Source: Nannochloropsis oceanica (lineage: Eukaryota; Sar; Eustigmatophyceae; Eustigmatales; Monodopsidaceae). Taken from it: 64,000 nucleotides of DNA. A model generated the notes under the pieces. It was not told the origin of the DNA. It worked only from the letters and a program-made list of their open reading frames with translations, and did no database searches. Each line of letters opens with the position of its first letter. Within the stretch, counting starts at the first letter, position 1. The stretch covers positions 372,001-436,000 of the forward strand of contig CP038127.1 of the NCBI GenBank assembly GCA_004519485.1, written 5' to 3'. Below, piece after piece: positions 10,671 through 22,135 of this stretch. A program made the translations under genes and the position numbers.

Positions 10671-13600
10671 ATGATGGAGAAGCTGACCCTCGCAGTGGTA
10701 GGTGTTTGTGTGTTGCGTATGTCTTCCTCGTTTTACCTTAATTTCCTTGTCCTCCTGCGTAGCACGATACGCGTATTGACAGAGAGGGTATTGCCGTCTC
10801 CCTCCCTACCATGACCTGAGCTTCCCTCTCTCCCTCCCTCCTCTCCCTTCCCTCCTTATTTTTTAGGTGGGCTCCCTTGCCCTGACTTCGGCCTTCCAGC
10901 CCTCGTCCTTCTTCCTCCGGCAGACTTCCTCCGTCAGCAGCAGCAGCAGCAGCAGCAGGACTGTGCGTCGTGCATCAGGGGAAGTGAGCATGGCGGACTT
11001 GCCCCCGCTTGTCCGCAAGAGGGTGAGTGGGATAGCGAACAGGGGGTACATAATGACAAAAGAATGGACGTATCGTGACAGGACAGGAAGAGGGCAAGGC
11101 GTGTATATTCCCCTGTGAGGAAGACTCTCACTAAACCCTTGCTTTCCCTCCCTCCCTCCCTCCCTCCTTCCCTCCCACTAGGTGGTGATCACGGGTGTCG
11201 GCGCCGTGTCTCCTCTCGGGTGGGGAGACGACTTCTGGAACGGTCTCGTGGAGGGAAGGAGCGGCATTGTCCGCCTCCCTTCGTGGGCGGACGAGTACCC
11301 CGCGCGAATCGGAGGCTTGGTCCCGGATCACTTTAAGCCGAGCGACTACATGAATGCCAAGGAGGTGAAACGACAGGTGCGTGCCCTCCCTCCCTCCCTC
11401 CTTTCCTCCCTCCCTCCCTCCTTCGATCGCTTCATTTTTCTACCCTCGCTCTCCCCCCGGCTCCCGTCCGTGTTCATCACTGTTGCTGTCCCGAGACCCG
11501 TCTACACAACACCCTCCATCTTCCCCTCTGTTCCTCCGTCCCTCCCTCCCTCCCTCGACCCACTCTCCCCCCATTCCCACCTTCCCTCCCTCCCTCCCTC
11601 CCTCCCTCAGGCCCGCTTCACCCATTTTGCCATGGCAGCTGCCCGTATGGCCGTGGAAGACGCCAAGCTCGACCTGGAGAAGGTGGACCGCTCGCGTGCC
11701 GGGTGCATGATAGGGTACGTCCCGCCCGCCCTCCCGCCCGCCCTCCCTCCCTCCCTCCCTCGCTCTCTTTCTCCCTCTCTTTCTCTCTTTCTCTCTTTTT
11801 CTCTTTCTCTCTCCCTCCCTCCCTCCCTCTCTCCCTCCCTCTTTAACGCCTCCTTTTCTTCCCTCTTCCCCTCTCCACTTTCTATGATACCCGACACTGG
11901 CGCTACACCTCTGTCCCCATCGATCCATCCCTCCCTCTCTCACTCCTTCCCTCCCTCCGTCGCTCAGATCCGGCATTGGTGGTGTAGAAATCTTCGAGAA
12001 AAACTGTGGGGAATTCGACAAGAAGGGCGGAGGGCTCCCTGGCCTCAAGGTAGGGAGGGAGGGAGGGAGGGAGGGAGGGCGGGCGGGCGGGCGGGAAACA
12101 GGATAGGATGATCATCGAGAGCTATCATTCAAATGCGCTCTTATTCTTCTTATCGAAACGACCCATTCCCCCCTCCCTCCCTCCCTCCCTCCCTCCCTCC
12201 CTAGGCTGTCTCCCCCTTCCTGATTCCGGCCCTCATCGCCAACACCGCAGCCGGGACAGTGGCTATTGAACTCGGTACCTCCCTCCCCCCTCCCTCCCTT
12301 CCTTCCTCCTTCCTTCCTCCCTCCCTCTCTTCCTTCCTTCCTTTCCTTGCTCTTTCTCCTCTCCTCCTCCATTCCCTTCCTTTCCCCCTCCTTTTTCTCA
12401 CACGTCCCTCCCTCCCTCCCTCCCTCCCTCCCTAGGCTTGAAGGGCCCGAACTACTGCTCTGTCTCCGCCTGCGCCTCGGGCACGCATACCATCGGTGAT
12501 GCCTTCTTCTTCCTCCAAAACGGCATGGCGGACGTTTGTGTAACGGGCGGGACGGAAGCCGCCATCACCCCCCTCTGTTTCGCGGGATTTGTCGCCATTC
12601 GCGCCCTTACCACCAGTGGCAACGACGACCCCACCAAGGTATCTATCTCCCTCCCTCCCTCACTCCCTCCCTCCTTCCTTCCCTCCCTCCTTCTCGCCCT
12701 TGCTCCCTCCCTCATTTTATTTCATCTCTCATCTTCTCCTCCAAACCCCTATGCCTGACCACCCCCTCCCTCCCTCCCTCTCTTCCTCCCTCCGCAGGCC
12801 TCCAAGCCGTTCGACAAGAACCGAGCCGGTTTCGTTATGGCCGAGGGAGCGGGGATGCTCGTCCTTGAGACGGAGGAACACGCGAAGGCCCGAGGTGCCA
12901 CCATCTATGCCGAGCTTGCTGGGTAAACCATCCCTCCCTCCCTCCCTCCCTCCCTCCCTTCCTCCCTTCCTCCCGTCCATCCATCCATTCACCCCTCGAC
13001 AGATCCTGACCGTCTTCTCCCCCCTTTCCCCCCCTCCCTCCCCCCCTCCCTCCCAAGCTACGGCGCATCCTGCGACGCCCACCACATCACCGCCCCCCAT
13101 CCCGAAGGCGAGGGGCTGGCGAACGCGATGAATATGGCTCTGACGTCCGCCGGCCTCAAGCCTACGGACGTGGACTACATTAATGCCCATGGAACCAGCA
13201 CGGCCTACAACGACAAATTCGAGACGCTGGCCATTCACGTACGTGCCTTCCTGCCCTCCCTCCCTCCCTCCGTCCCGCCCCCTCTCCCGCCCTTGCGCGC
13301 ACGGACAGCCGATGGGCTCGGGGCTGCTCAGGCGCTATTGCCGTCTTCCCTCCCTCCTTCCCTCTTTCCTTCCTTTCCTCCTCTGCGCACGCTCATACCC
13401 TCCCTCCCTCCCTCCCTCCCTCCCTCCCTCCCTCCCTCCCTCCCTCCCTCCATCAGCGCGTCTTTGGCGAGCACGCCAAGAAGCTGAAGGTTTCTTCCAT
13501 CAAGTCAATGACTGGTCACTCCTCGGGGCCGCCGGTAGGCCCCCCTCCCTCCCTCCCTCCCTCCCTCCCTTCTTTCCTCCATTCCTGCCCTCGGTCCGAG

Positions 13601-14431
13601 CTTTGACCAGTCATCTCTCTTCGTCTGCCTCCTACCCTCCCTCCCTCCCTCCCTGTCTCCCTTCTTCTCTCCCTCGCCTTTTCATCCAATAACCTCTTCT
13701 TCTCCCTCCCTCCCTACCCCTCCCTCCCTCCCTCCCTCCCCCCCCTCCCCCCCTCCCCAGGTGCCTTCGAGGCCGTGGCGTGCGCGAAGGCAATCAAGGA
13801 GGGCATCATCCCGCCCACCATCAACTACGAGACTCCCGATCCGGTTAGTTTGGACCCGGCCCTCCTTCCCTCCCTCCCTCCCTCCCTCCCTCACTCACTC
13901 CCTCCCTCCTTCCCCTTGTTTTTGACCCCCATCGTGTCCGACTCCCTGTCCTTGTCGTTCGGCCACCCCTCTCTCTTTCACTCCCTCTCTCCCTTCTTCC
14001 CTTTCTGACGCCCACATCTCCTTCATCCTTTTTACCGCTTTCCTCCAAAACTCACCTCTCCCTCCCTCCCTCCCTCCCTCCCTCCCTCCCTCCCTCAGGA
14101 CTGCGACTTGGACTATGTTCCCAACAAGGCGATCAAGCACGACGTGAATGTGGCCATCTCCGATAACCTGGGGTAGGGAGGGAGGGAGGGAGGGAGGGAG
14201 GGAGGAAGGGAGAGAGGAAGGGAGGTGGGTGAGGGGGAGTGTAAGTGAGAGAGGGAGAGAAAACTGCTATCCGCCGGGGGTCCGTCAAAATGTCGAACAA
14301 ATTACGACTCACATTTCCCTCCTCCTTTTTCTACCTTCCATCCTTCTACATTACTCTTTCCTTCCTCCCTCCCTCCATTCAGCTTCGGCGGGCACAACGC
14401 GGCTTTGGTCTTCAAGAAGTATGTTGCCTAG
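10671..14431 (+). CDS. fabF: Plastid 3-oxoacyl-ACP synthase II (KASII/KASI type)
   Basis: Elongating beta-ketoacyl-ACP synthase of plastid fatty-acid synthesis. Exons: 10671-10697, 10867-11022, 11182-11376, 11611-11714, 11968-12049, 12205-12274, 12436-12638, 12798-12922, 13058-13238, 13457-13534, 13761-13843, 14099-14172, 14383-14431, giving about 475 residues. Catalytic Cys is in [14 protein letters not shown], the first His in [11 protein letters not shown] and the second His in KSMTGH. The first two exons join to [19 protein letters not shown] followed by QPSS, a signal peptide with an ASAFAP-like site and Phe at +1, so plastid targeting is well supported. One anomaly: in the exon at 13457 the frame slips by one base just after MTGH (near 13520). 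The conserved LGAAGAFE continues only in the next frame. One missing base there also restores intron phase. Confidence 0.94.
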
Positions 14432-16377
14432 AGTGCTACCTTTCCTTTATCGGGAACGGGAGGGAGGGAGGGAGGGAGGGAGGAAGAGGGGGAGGGAGGG
14501 TGGGACAGTGATTGCCGTCTTCCTTCTGACTTTTCTGCTTCTTCTCGATGCTCCTCCTTCTCTCGTGCCGGGCCAGAGGGGGAGGGAGGGAGGGGGCGGA
14601 CACACGCCACGTGTGTAGGTGTTTTATGTTGGTGTCGTTCGTGAGGCCTTTGAGAAGCAGAGAAAAAGTAGAGGAGAATGTGTTGCACGTTACATGCATC
14701 CGTTATTGTTCGTTGTCAGCCTTTTTTTTTATGGGTGTGGAGACACGCCCTTTCTCATGCATATGGGCATGTTCCTGTGGATGGCGGTGAGTGTGATTGA
14801 TGTCCTCAATTTCCATAAATGAATAAACGTGTGTGTGTGTGTGTGTGTCCCTGTGTGAGTTTTTGTGCGTATCAGTGTGTGTATATCAGTGTCTGTGTGT
14901 GTGTATCAGTGTCTGTGTGGGGAGGGATAATCAGGCAGGCGGCGTTTCCCTACCTCCTGAAATCATTGAATGAACAACGTCAATCAATGCAAGTCGTATT
15001 TAGAGGGGAAGATGAAGATGGGATAGGGGGAGAATGAGATAGAGCTAGAGGGTGTGAGGGACAGAAGGCGGACGGAAAAAGCAAAGCGACAGGTGGAGGC
15101 TCAGCGACACCGACGTAGAGAGAGGGGGGAGAGAAGGAAACATCCAAACCCAAAACTTAAAAAGAAGGCATCAGTGTCAGTCATTAAATGGACGAGCGGT
15201 GTGTAAGACCAAGTGTAGCTATGTCTTACTATCAATGTTTTGTTTTTGGTTCTTTTCTTTCGTATCTTGATCTCTTTTTGGAGCCGTGCTTGACGAAGTG
15301 CATCTGCACGGTGGGCCAGTAGATGCAGGGAAAGGATGCAAAGGCGGCATTCATCAATTAGAGACCGAACGAAAGAGAGAGAGCGCATGTCAAGAAGTAT
15401 TTGTTTTAATTTCACAATATGAGTTGTATCGCGCATATGTCTCGAGTTCGTGTGAAATGCTAGAGGAACAGATGACAACGGTTCCGTGGGAAATTGCCTT
15501 CCTGGAAGAGATTGGAAAAAAGGTCACGCGAAAGCACAGGGAGGCAAATTCCAAGGATATGAAGTAGTGGTATCACACATCTTGCTCTTGCTTGGTGGTT
15601 ACCCATTGGCTGACATAAAGCGAAAAAACAGAAACCAGGGAGAAAGAGGAAATAAGAATGGAAGGGCGAAGGTGACACAGCAGGAGAAGCTGATAAGGTG
15701 ATTGGTTCAGCTACAATCGCTATATCATCACAATTCAAGAAAGAATGATTTAATTTGGCGGCAAGCATGGTCAATGCACGGTGCGAGAACAATAATGTTA
15801 CCGATAGAAGACCAAACCAACAACGGATCAACAGACGAGGCCAAGGATAGTGTGAGTTCCGCTGGTAAATTTCGACTTGAGCCATACGGTTGGTGTAAGA
15901 ACCGGACGGATGGACATATTATACCACAAAGGAGAAGAGACTGCCTTTATACATCACTTTTTTGTTTGTTTTGTTGTTTTGTGTTTTGGGGTAGGGTAAA
16001 GGGGTGGGGGAGGTTGAACAAACGCGTCGTTCAAAAATTCACCTCACCTACCGCATGTCGTTCCTGGTATCACGAGTTAAAGATATGCGCCGCATCAGCA
16101 CACGCTGACCAGTCCCCTTCATGGAATCACAACACAAGCATGCGCTGGGTAACTTTGGCGCGCCGTGGTTCCCCTCTAGCCCTTATTGAGCCCGACTTTC
16201 TGTTGCTTCAGCCCCCTCTTCCTCGTGGTATACGCACAAGTACACCACATGGTTTGCACGTGCCCGTAAACCTGACTTGGAACCGTGTATATTGACTTTC
16301 ACGCCTTCTCTCATAGCAGGGCGCACTTCCCCCTTCCCTCTGCCCCGATACAGCGCAAAGCGACGCCAGCAGTCATC
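14432..16377. other. Spacer, repeat-poor, no gene recognised
   Basis: Downstream of KASII there are GGGA tracts to about 14600, then a GT-rich microsatellite near 14829-14920, then about 1.4 kb of ordinary sequence with short ORFs only. It ends at the promoter of the secreted repeat protein. I see no conserved domain or RNA signature. Confidence 0.5.
14829..14925. repeat. GT-rich microsatellite
   Basis: Interrupted runs of GT and GTGTCT/GTATCA words lie just downstream of the KASII 3' end. It is a simple-sequence repeat with no coding support. Confidence 0.8.
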
Positions 16378-17601
16378 ATGAGAGTCCTCCTTCCGCCCCT
16401 GTTCTTGTGCATGGGCGCGCTTAATGTCAAGGCGGACGAAGTAATCACGACCCCGCCCCAAGCCCTGCACAGCCACCTGCTGGGAAACCAAATGAGCGAC
16501 AGCGAGCCCACCCGCGGCCTCACGATTATCGATCAGGAAGCCCAGCGTCGCCTTGACCTTCAGCCCGAGCTGAAGCCGGACGTGGCTGACGCAAGCAGTC
16601 AACTGCTGGACCAAATCGGCCCGCAGGCGAGTACATCGGCCATACCCCAGAAGCCGGTGTTAGCTTCCTCTAAAGTGGTCAGTGTACCCGTACCCGGAGA
16701 CAAATCTATGCCCGCGCAGAACCCCAACGTGACTGGACAGCAGGGTCAGCAGCAGCCGAATGGTATGTACGGGCCGCCGATGCAGCCTGGGATGCAGGGA
16801 CAGCAGCAGCCGGGTGGAATGTGGGGGCCGCCGATGCAGCCTGGGATGCAGGGACAGCAGCAGCCGGGTGGAATGTGGGGGCCGCCGATGCAGCCTGGGA
16901 TGCAGGGACAGCAGCAGCCGAATGGTATGTGGGGGCCACCAATGCAGCCTGGGATGCAGGGACAGCAGCAGCCGGGTGGAATGTGGGGGCCGCCGATGCA
17001 GCCTGGGATGCAGGGTGGTCAGCAGCCGAATGGTATCTACGGACAGCCGATCCAGCCTGGGATGCAGGGTGGTCAGCAGCCGAATGGTATCTACGGGCAG
17101 CCGATGCAGCCTGGGATGCAGGGTGGTCAGCAGCCGAATGGTATCTACGGACGGCCGATCCAACCCGGGATGCAGGGACAGCAGCAGCCGGGGATGCCGG
17201 GACAGCAGCAGCCCAGTAGTATCTACGGGCAGCCGATGCAGCCTGGGATGCAGGGTGGTCAGCAGCCGAATGGTATCTACGGGCAGCCGATCCAACCCGG
17301 GATGCCGGGACAGCAGCAGCCGGGGATGCCGGGACAGCAGCAGCCCAGTGGTATCTACGGGCAGCCGATGCAGCCTGGGATGCAGGGTGGTCAGCAGCCG
17401 AATGGTATCTACGGGCAGCCAATGCAGCCGGGGATGCCGGGACAGCAGCAGCCCGGTGGTATCTACGGACAGCCGATGCAGCCTGGGATGCAGCAGGCGG
17501 GCATGAACTCACAGCAGAAACCTGCCACTAAGAAGCAAGCAGACACGTCGAAACAAGCTGAGAATCACGAGAGAAATGGCAAACGGAGCTTGCGTGCATA
17601 A
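16378..17601 (+). CDS. Secreted Gln/Pro/Gly/Met tandem-repeat protein, intronless
   Basis: This 407-residue open frame starts at 16378. An earlier in-frame start at 16285 would put about 30 residues ahead of the hydrophobic leader, so the later ATG is preferred. Residues 1-20 ([19 protein letters not shown], then DE) form a good signal peptide. Residues 21-120 are ordinary. From about residue 121 a tandem array follows with a unit of about 18 residues, [18 protein letters not shown], varying to [19 protein letters not shown] basic, Lys-rich tail closes the protein. The repeats are low in charge and rich in Gln, Pro, Gly, Met and aromatic Trp/Tyr, like elastomeric, adhesive or wall-matrix proteins. 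I recognise no named family. A cell-wall or extracellular matrix role is inference. The repeat DNA is unrelated to the CCCT tracts. Confidence 0.8.
   Translation: MRVLLPPLFLCMGALNVKADEVITTPPQALHSHLLGNQMSDSEPTRGLTIIDQEAQRRLDLQPELKPDVADASSQLLDQIGPQASTSAIPQKPVLASSKVVSVPVPGDKSMPAQNPNVTGQQGQQQPNGMYGPPMQPGMQGQQQPGGMWGPPMQPGMQGQQQPGGMWGPPMQPGMQGQQQPNGMWGPPMQPGMQGQQQPGGMWGPPMQPGMQGGQQPNGIYGQPIQPGMQGGQQPNGIYGQPMQPGMQGGQQPNGIYGRPIQPGMQGQQQPGMPGQQQPSSIYGQPMQPGMQGGQQPNGIYGQPIQPGMPGQQQPGMPGQQQPSGIYGQPMQPGMQGGQQPNGIYGQPMQPGMPGQQQPGGIYGQPMQPGMQQAGMNSQQKPATKKQADTSKQAENHERNGKRSLRA
16736..17500 (+). repeat. Coding tandem repeat, about 54-bp unit
   Basis: Successive near-identical units of roughly 54 bases, with some 33-48 base variants, all stay in frame. 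Two sub-classes are visible: an early block with MWGPPMQ and a later block with IYGQPMQ or IYGQPIQ. This suggests stepwise local duplication of already diverged units. Confidence 0.85.
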
Positions 17602-19502
17602 AGAGAGGGCAAGAGCAGAAGAAAGGAAGAAAGAGCAAGAAAATAAGTATGTTGATGAATTGGGGACTGCCCCATAAAGGAAGTGCATATATCCAAAAGG
17701 GCCTATGGGTGAAAATAAGAAGTGTTTGACAGGAGTAAATAGTCATAAATTTGAAGAAACAATTCTTGTTATTGTGAGTGTGAAGGAAAGCATGTAGTTA
17801 CATTTTTGTTGCTAGAGCTCACTTCGAATGAAAAATCCGTAATGCCAATCATATACAACGATCTGGAGGGCTGGCAATGTCGTCAAATGAACCAGTAGGC
17901 TCCTAAATTTCTTATTATTTATTTTGTGAGGTGAACGTCGTTTTCATCGCAGCCATGTTTGAGGCACGTATCTGCAAAGTCCGATGTGGATTGATTGGAT
18001 ATACTGACGGGCCATGCCTAGAATAATTGGGGAGATGAGGGCTGACGCAGATTCGACACTTGCGTGCCCCACTTTTCTTGGCAAGGAAGCTGCCATTACT
18101 CACAAGAAAGGAAAAAAAACAGCCATACATCCTATTTAGGCAAGCGTCGATGGCCCTTGATGTCTACGTGAGGGACAACGTAGGCTTATCGTGTAATAAA
18201 CATATTTGAGGCGGCTTGGCGCCAGCCAAAATTTACCCTTCAAAGTTCAGGGTAAAGACGCCTTGATACAGTTGACCTGCAATTATATCTGTAAGTGTCG
18301 CGTGGTGCAACGGTTCATCACAAACTCTGAAGGGAACTAGAAATGTGAGGGATTTTGCGACGCCGTGGTAGGATCTACTGCGCGAATCGCTTTAAAGGCC
18401 TAAGCACTTCTCTCTGCAGAGTCGGAGTAGAGGAGACACGTATTCTGGCAGGTTGCGAGCCGGGAAATCCTTACCCCGTAAATGTGGGTGTCGTGGCTCT
18501 AGCTGAGGTATTGATAAAACCCACGTAGATCATGACAGTACTAGGCCCGGAGTATATATGGATTGGCGAAGACAAAAACTTCGCGTTAGCCGAAGAAATT
18601 CGTCGGCTATGGTAGTTGGGATCACGTTGTCTTTGAGAATGACGCATATACCGACAGATGCCTCTTAGATATCGTTATATTGGCATGTGCGATCGGAGCG
18701 CGCGGGCTGCCCATGCTGTATGTATCTGCTATTGGGCGAATGACAGCCTGGAAGATTGGCGCCATAGTGGATACAGTCTTGAAAGGATATCTGCGTGTCA
18801 AATCGGTTCAGTTGACGGGCTCGTGCTTCGACGGTGATGATGCAAGAGAGGTGGTAGGAGGCATGTTTTAGGCGGTGAGACTGGTGGTGAAGGTCGAGGT
18901 GCATCACGACGAGACGGAGAATAGTTGCGAGTGAGAGGAATGATGATTGTTAAGGAAGGGACCTGTGAGATTCAATCGGATGTGAATCATCCCGCTGTCT
19001 TCGATAGGTACTTGAAACACGCTAAGTATATTGCGATGTGAATATAGCAGGGCTACTAGTCACTAGCGAAAGTTATACCTTTATTTTCCATCAACAGTCA
19101 CTTTGTACGCGAACCAGTACAACGCCAAGATGCTATGCTGTTCCTTGTCTGTTTGGTAGGGTAATTTTGCGAATGTGAGATCAACTATTGCAAAAATGCA
19201 GGTTAATGGCGTGGTGAACTTGGGCGATACGGAAAGTTCGTGAGGCATAGAAAAGTGGTCGTCGAAACCAAGAAACATAAGTTCAACAAGACAGTGAAAG
19301 CTGGGGGAACGGGTGTAATTTGATTTCCTTAGACATTCTTCCCCCTCTTTTCCTTCTCTCTATTCGTTTTGCTTTATTTCCGGGAATTCCTAAGGTATTT
19401 ACAGTTATCCTCTTCCGAGAATGGATTTACGTTTCTCTTCCCCTTCCTATAGAGGGGAGGAACGGGGGCGGGAGGGAGTTAACAGATAAGGCTTTCCGCC
19501 GA
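17602..19502. other. AT-richer, repeat-free island without recognised genes
   Basis: About 1.9 kb almost lacking the CCCT/GGGA motif, with no ORF above about 80 residues and no conserved protein or tRNA that I can recognise. It could be an old insertion, a non-coding RNA locus or simply a spacer. Confidence 0.45.
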
Positions 19503-21531
19503 CTACTGCTGATTTGATATCCGCTTTGTCAGCCCAAGCTTCCATCTTCCTCCTCTCTTATCCTCCCTCTTTTCTTCCCCTTCCTCCTCTGCCTGTACCG
19601 CAGCCGTCCCTGAGGACACAGCGGCCAGGGGTGGGAGGGAGGGAGCGAAGGAGGGAGGTGCGGCGTGGCATTTGTGGGCGACGCGGTAAAAATCAAAAAT
19701 GTAAAACAAGGAGACAAAACGGAAGAGCGAACATAGGAGGCATTGAAGGAGGGCGGGAACGAAGGCGAAGACAGGCTCCATTCCACAGGAGAGGGTGCCA
19801 AGCATGAATCCATCCAGGCCGGTGGTGATGGAAAAAGTTCGATTTTTCACTCCCGAGAGCAGATCGCGCGCGACGTGAGAAGCTTCAAAGACGTTGCCTG
19901 GACCGGAGATGAGGGCCGTCTCTGTGGGCTTGCTCTCGTTTTCCGTCTGTTCATTTTGGTGATGGTGGTGGGGGGGCGTTGGGAGGAGTAGACATGATGA
20001 TGTGCTGAAGATGAAAATGAGCAGATTCTTTACGGGAAAACGAATTTTGATGGGATCACAGTAAGTTCTTTCCTCTCTCCCTCCTTCCTCCTTCCCTCCT
20101 ATCTCACCTCGAAGCCGGGCGTGTCCGTGTCTGGCGGGTAGACGATTGAGACAAAAATGTTAAAAGGGTGGACCTGAAGAAGGGAGCGAGGGAGGGAAAG
20201 AAGGAGGGAAGGAAGGAAGAAAGGAAGGAAGGAAGGAAGGAGTGGCTGAGTTGGGAAGAGGGAAGGGAGGGAAAGAAGGAGGGACGGGAGGGAGGGAAGG
20301 AGGTCACGTGGAAGGGCTGCGCGAACTACGCAATGTGAAAAGTGGAGGAGAGGAGGGGAGGAGGGAGGGAGGGAGGGAAAAAGGATCAGGAAGTACCTCC
20401 ATTTGTAGGGCCTGTGCCAGGCCACGGAGAGCGAATTTCGATGCGCTGTAAGCTGAATATCCCCAAATGCCAACTTGTCCTGCTTGGGAGGAAACGAAGA
20501 CGATGGAGCCGGAGCGCTGGTCTTTCATATAGGGCAGAACGGCGCGGGTGGGACAAATGCTGCCTAAAACGTTCGCCTGTAAAGAGGTGTACAGGTAGAT
20601 ACATGCGTAAAGAATGAATGAATAATAAGGCAAGTAAAAACAAACGCCTGCTTGGTGAAAATACATAATTTTTCTTTTTAATGAATAAAAAGAAAATGAA
20701 TTTGAACGAATGTAAAATATGAAGGTAAAAACCATTTATGTGTATGTATATATATTTATATATTAACTGATATTTTATAAATTGAACGAGTAAACAAAAA
20801 AATTACACACAAAAATAAAAAAAATGAATGATATAGTTTATATTAAACCCCACAAGGCCGTATCAGAGAGGGTCCTAATTCTATTACAGGGATGGATGGT
20901 AAAGGAAGACACGTACCTTGTACATGTCGTGAAAGGCAGCTTCAGGAAGGGCATCAAAGGCACCAGAAACAGATGTCCCTGCACAATTAATCAGCACGTC
21001 AACCTTCCCTCCCACGGCCTTGACGGGGCCACAGAGCGCATCAGCCAGGGGCGCAACCCCTTCCGAAACGTCCTGAGAGATCAAGATGATAGAAGGGGGA
21101 GGGAGGTGGGAAGGGAGAGAGGCATAGAGCTCGCGTTGTGCCTCCTCAAGCTTGGGCATGGAGCGGGCGAGGAGGATGAGCTGTGCACCTTGGCCTAGAG
21201 CCTCCTGTGAGGAAATAGAGGGGAGGGGAGGGAGGGAGGGGCAGTGAGTGGATGGTGATTGGAGGACTAATTTTGTACTTGATATTCGCCTCCTGCCTTT
21301 CCTTCTTTTTCCGAACCCCCCCTCCCCGTTCCTTACTTTGGCGACAGCCTTCCCAATGCCACTTGAGCCACCAGTGATAAGCACCACTTTCCCCTTCAGA
21401 TTCAAAGGAGCCGGAGACACGAAGACCCGGAAAAAGAGGACGAAAATGATGATGAGGGTGAGTAAGACGGCGCTGGTGATGAGGAGGGGAAGGGGGGCCG
21501 AGGCCATCGAGGCTGGAAGGGAGATTGGCAT
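19503..21531 (-). CDS. 3-ketodihydrosphingosine reductase (KDSR/TSC10), ER membrane
   Basis: This SDR enzyme reduces 3-ketodihydrosphingosine to dihydrosphingosine with NADPH in sphingolipid synthesis at the ER. Exons: 21531-21337, 21204-20917, 20576-20397, 20173-20108, 19946-19503, giving about 390 residues with matching phases. An N-terminal membrane segment lies at residues 9-35. The nucleotide site is [13 protein letters not shown], the structural motif INCAGTS, the catalytic Ser lies in IVFVSSQAG, and Tyr-X3-Lys is in YSAYSASK. The family-specific [10 protein letters not shown] followed by a KPTET-LIS segment separates it from generic SDRs. C-terminal hydrophobic segments ([24 protein letters not shown]) match KDSR topology. 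The intron between 20576 and 20917 is unusually AT-rich. Confidence 0.9.
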
Positions 21532-22135
21532 GATCTAGGAGGAGGTGGATGGAGGGGAGGGAGAGAGGGAGGGAGAGGCAAGATGAGTCGGAGAAATGCT
21601 AAAGAGGGAGAGGGGACGCTGGTTGGGCCTGAGATTCTACTGGTCGGTCATCTAAAGGAGCACATCGTGAGGGCATGCTGAGCTGCACCGAAACATGCAG
21701 AAAGATGGACCGTCCTGTGACAGGAATATGGCAACTTAGACTTGGTTGTTGTTCTATGCAACCGGGAGCAAATTTTGCGCACACCGCCATCAGAAGCAGC
21801 ACAGTGGACTTATGATTGGCTAGCTAGCTAGCATTGAAACGTGCCTGTGTCTTAGTGCGTACGGTAAAGGTCAGACAGGTGTAACAGACACAAAAAAGTA
21901 AGCACATGACGAGCGATCAATCCTGCTTGATGGATGATCCCACATGACCCTGTATACATCTCATGCATTTATACATAATATGCATGTATTTACGCACAGG
22001 CATAACGACGACGACAACAACAACAACGAGAACAAGGAAGTCGGCCACGGCATGGGGGAAAGCCCCTCGCTCCTATCGTAAAGAGGAGACAAACGACAGA
22101 GGGGGGACGAGCTGCAGTACGAGGACGAGGAAAGA

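Noticed and set aside
16660-17512. Long open frames antisense to, and in other frames of, the secreted repeat protein
   Set aside because: They mirror the 54-bp coding repeat; only the frame with the signal peptide makes sense.
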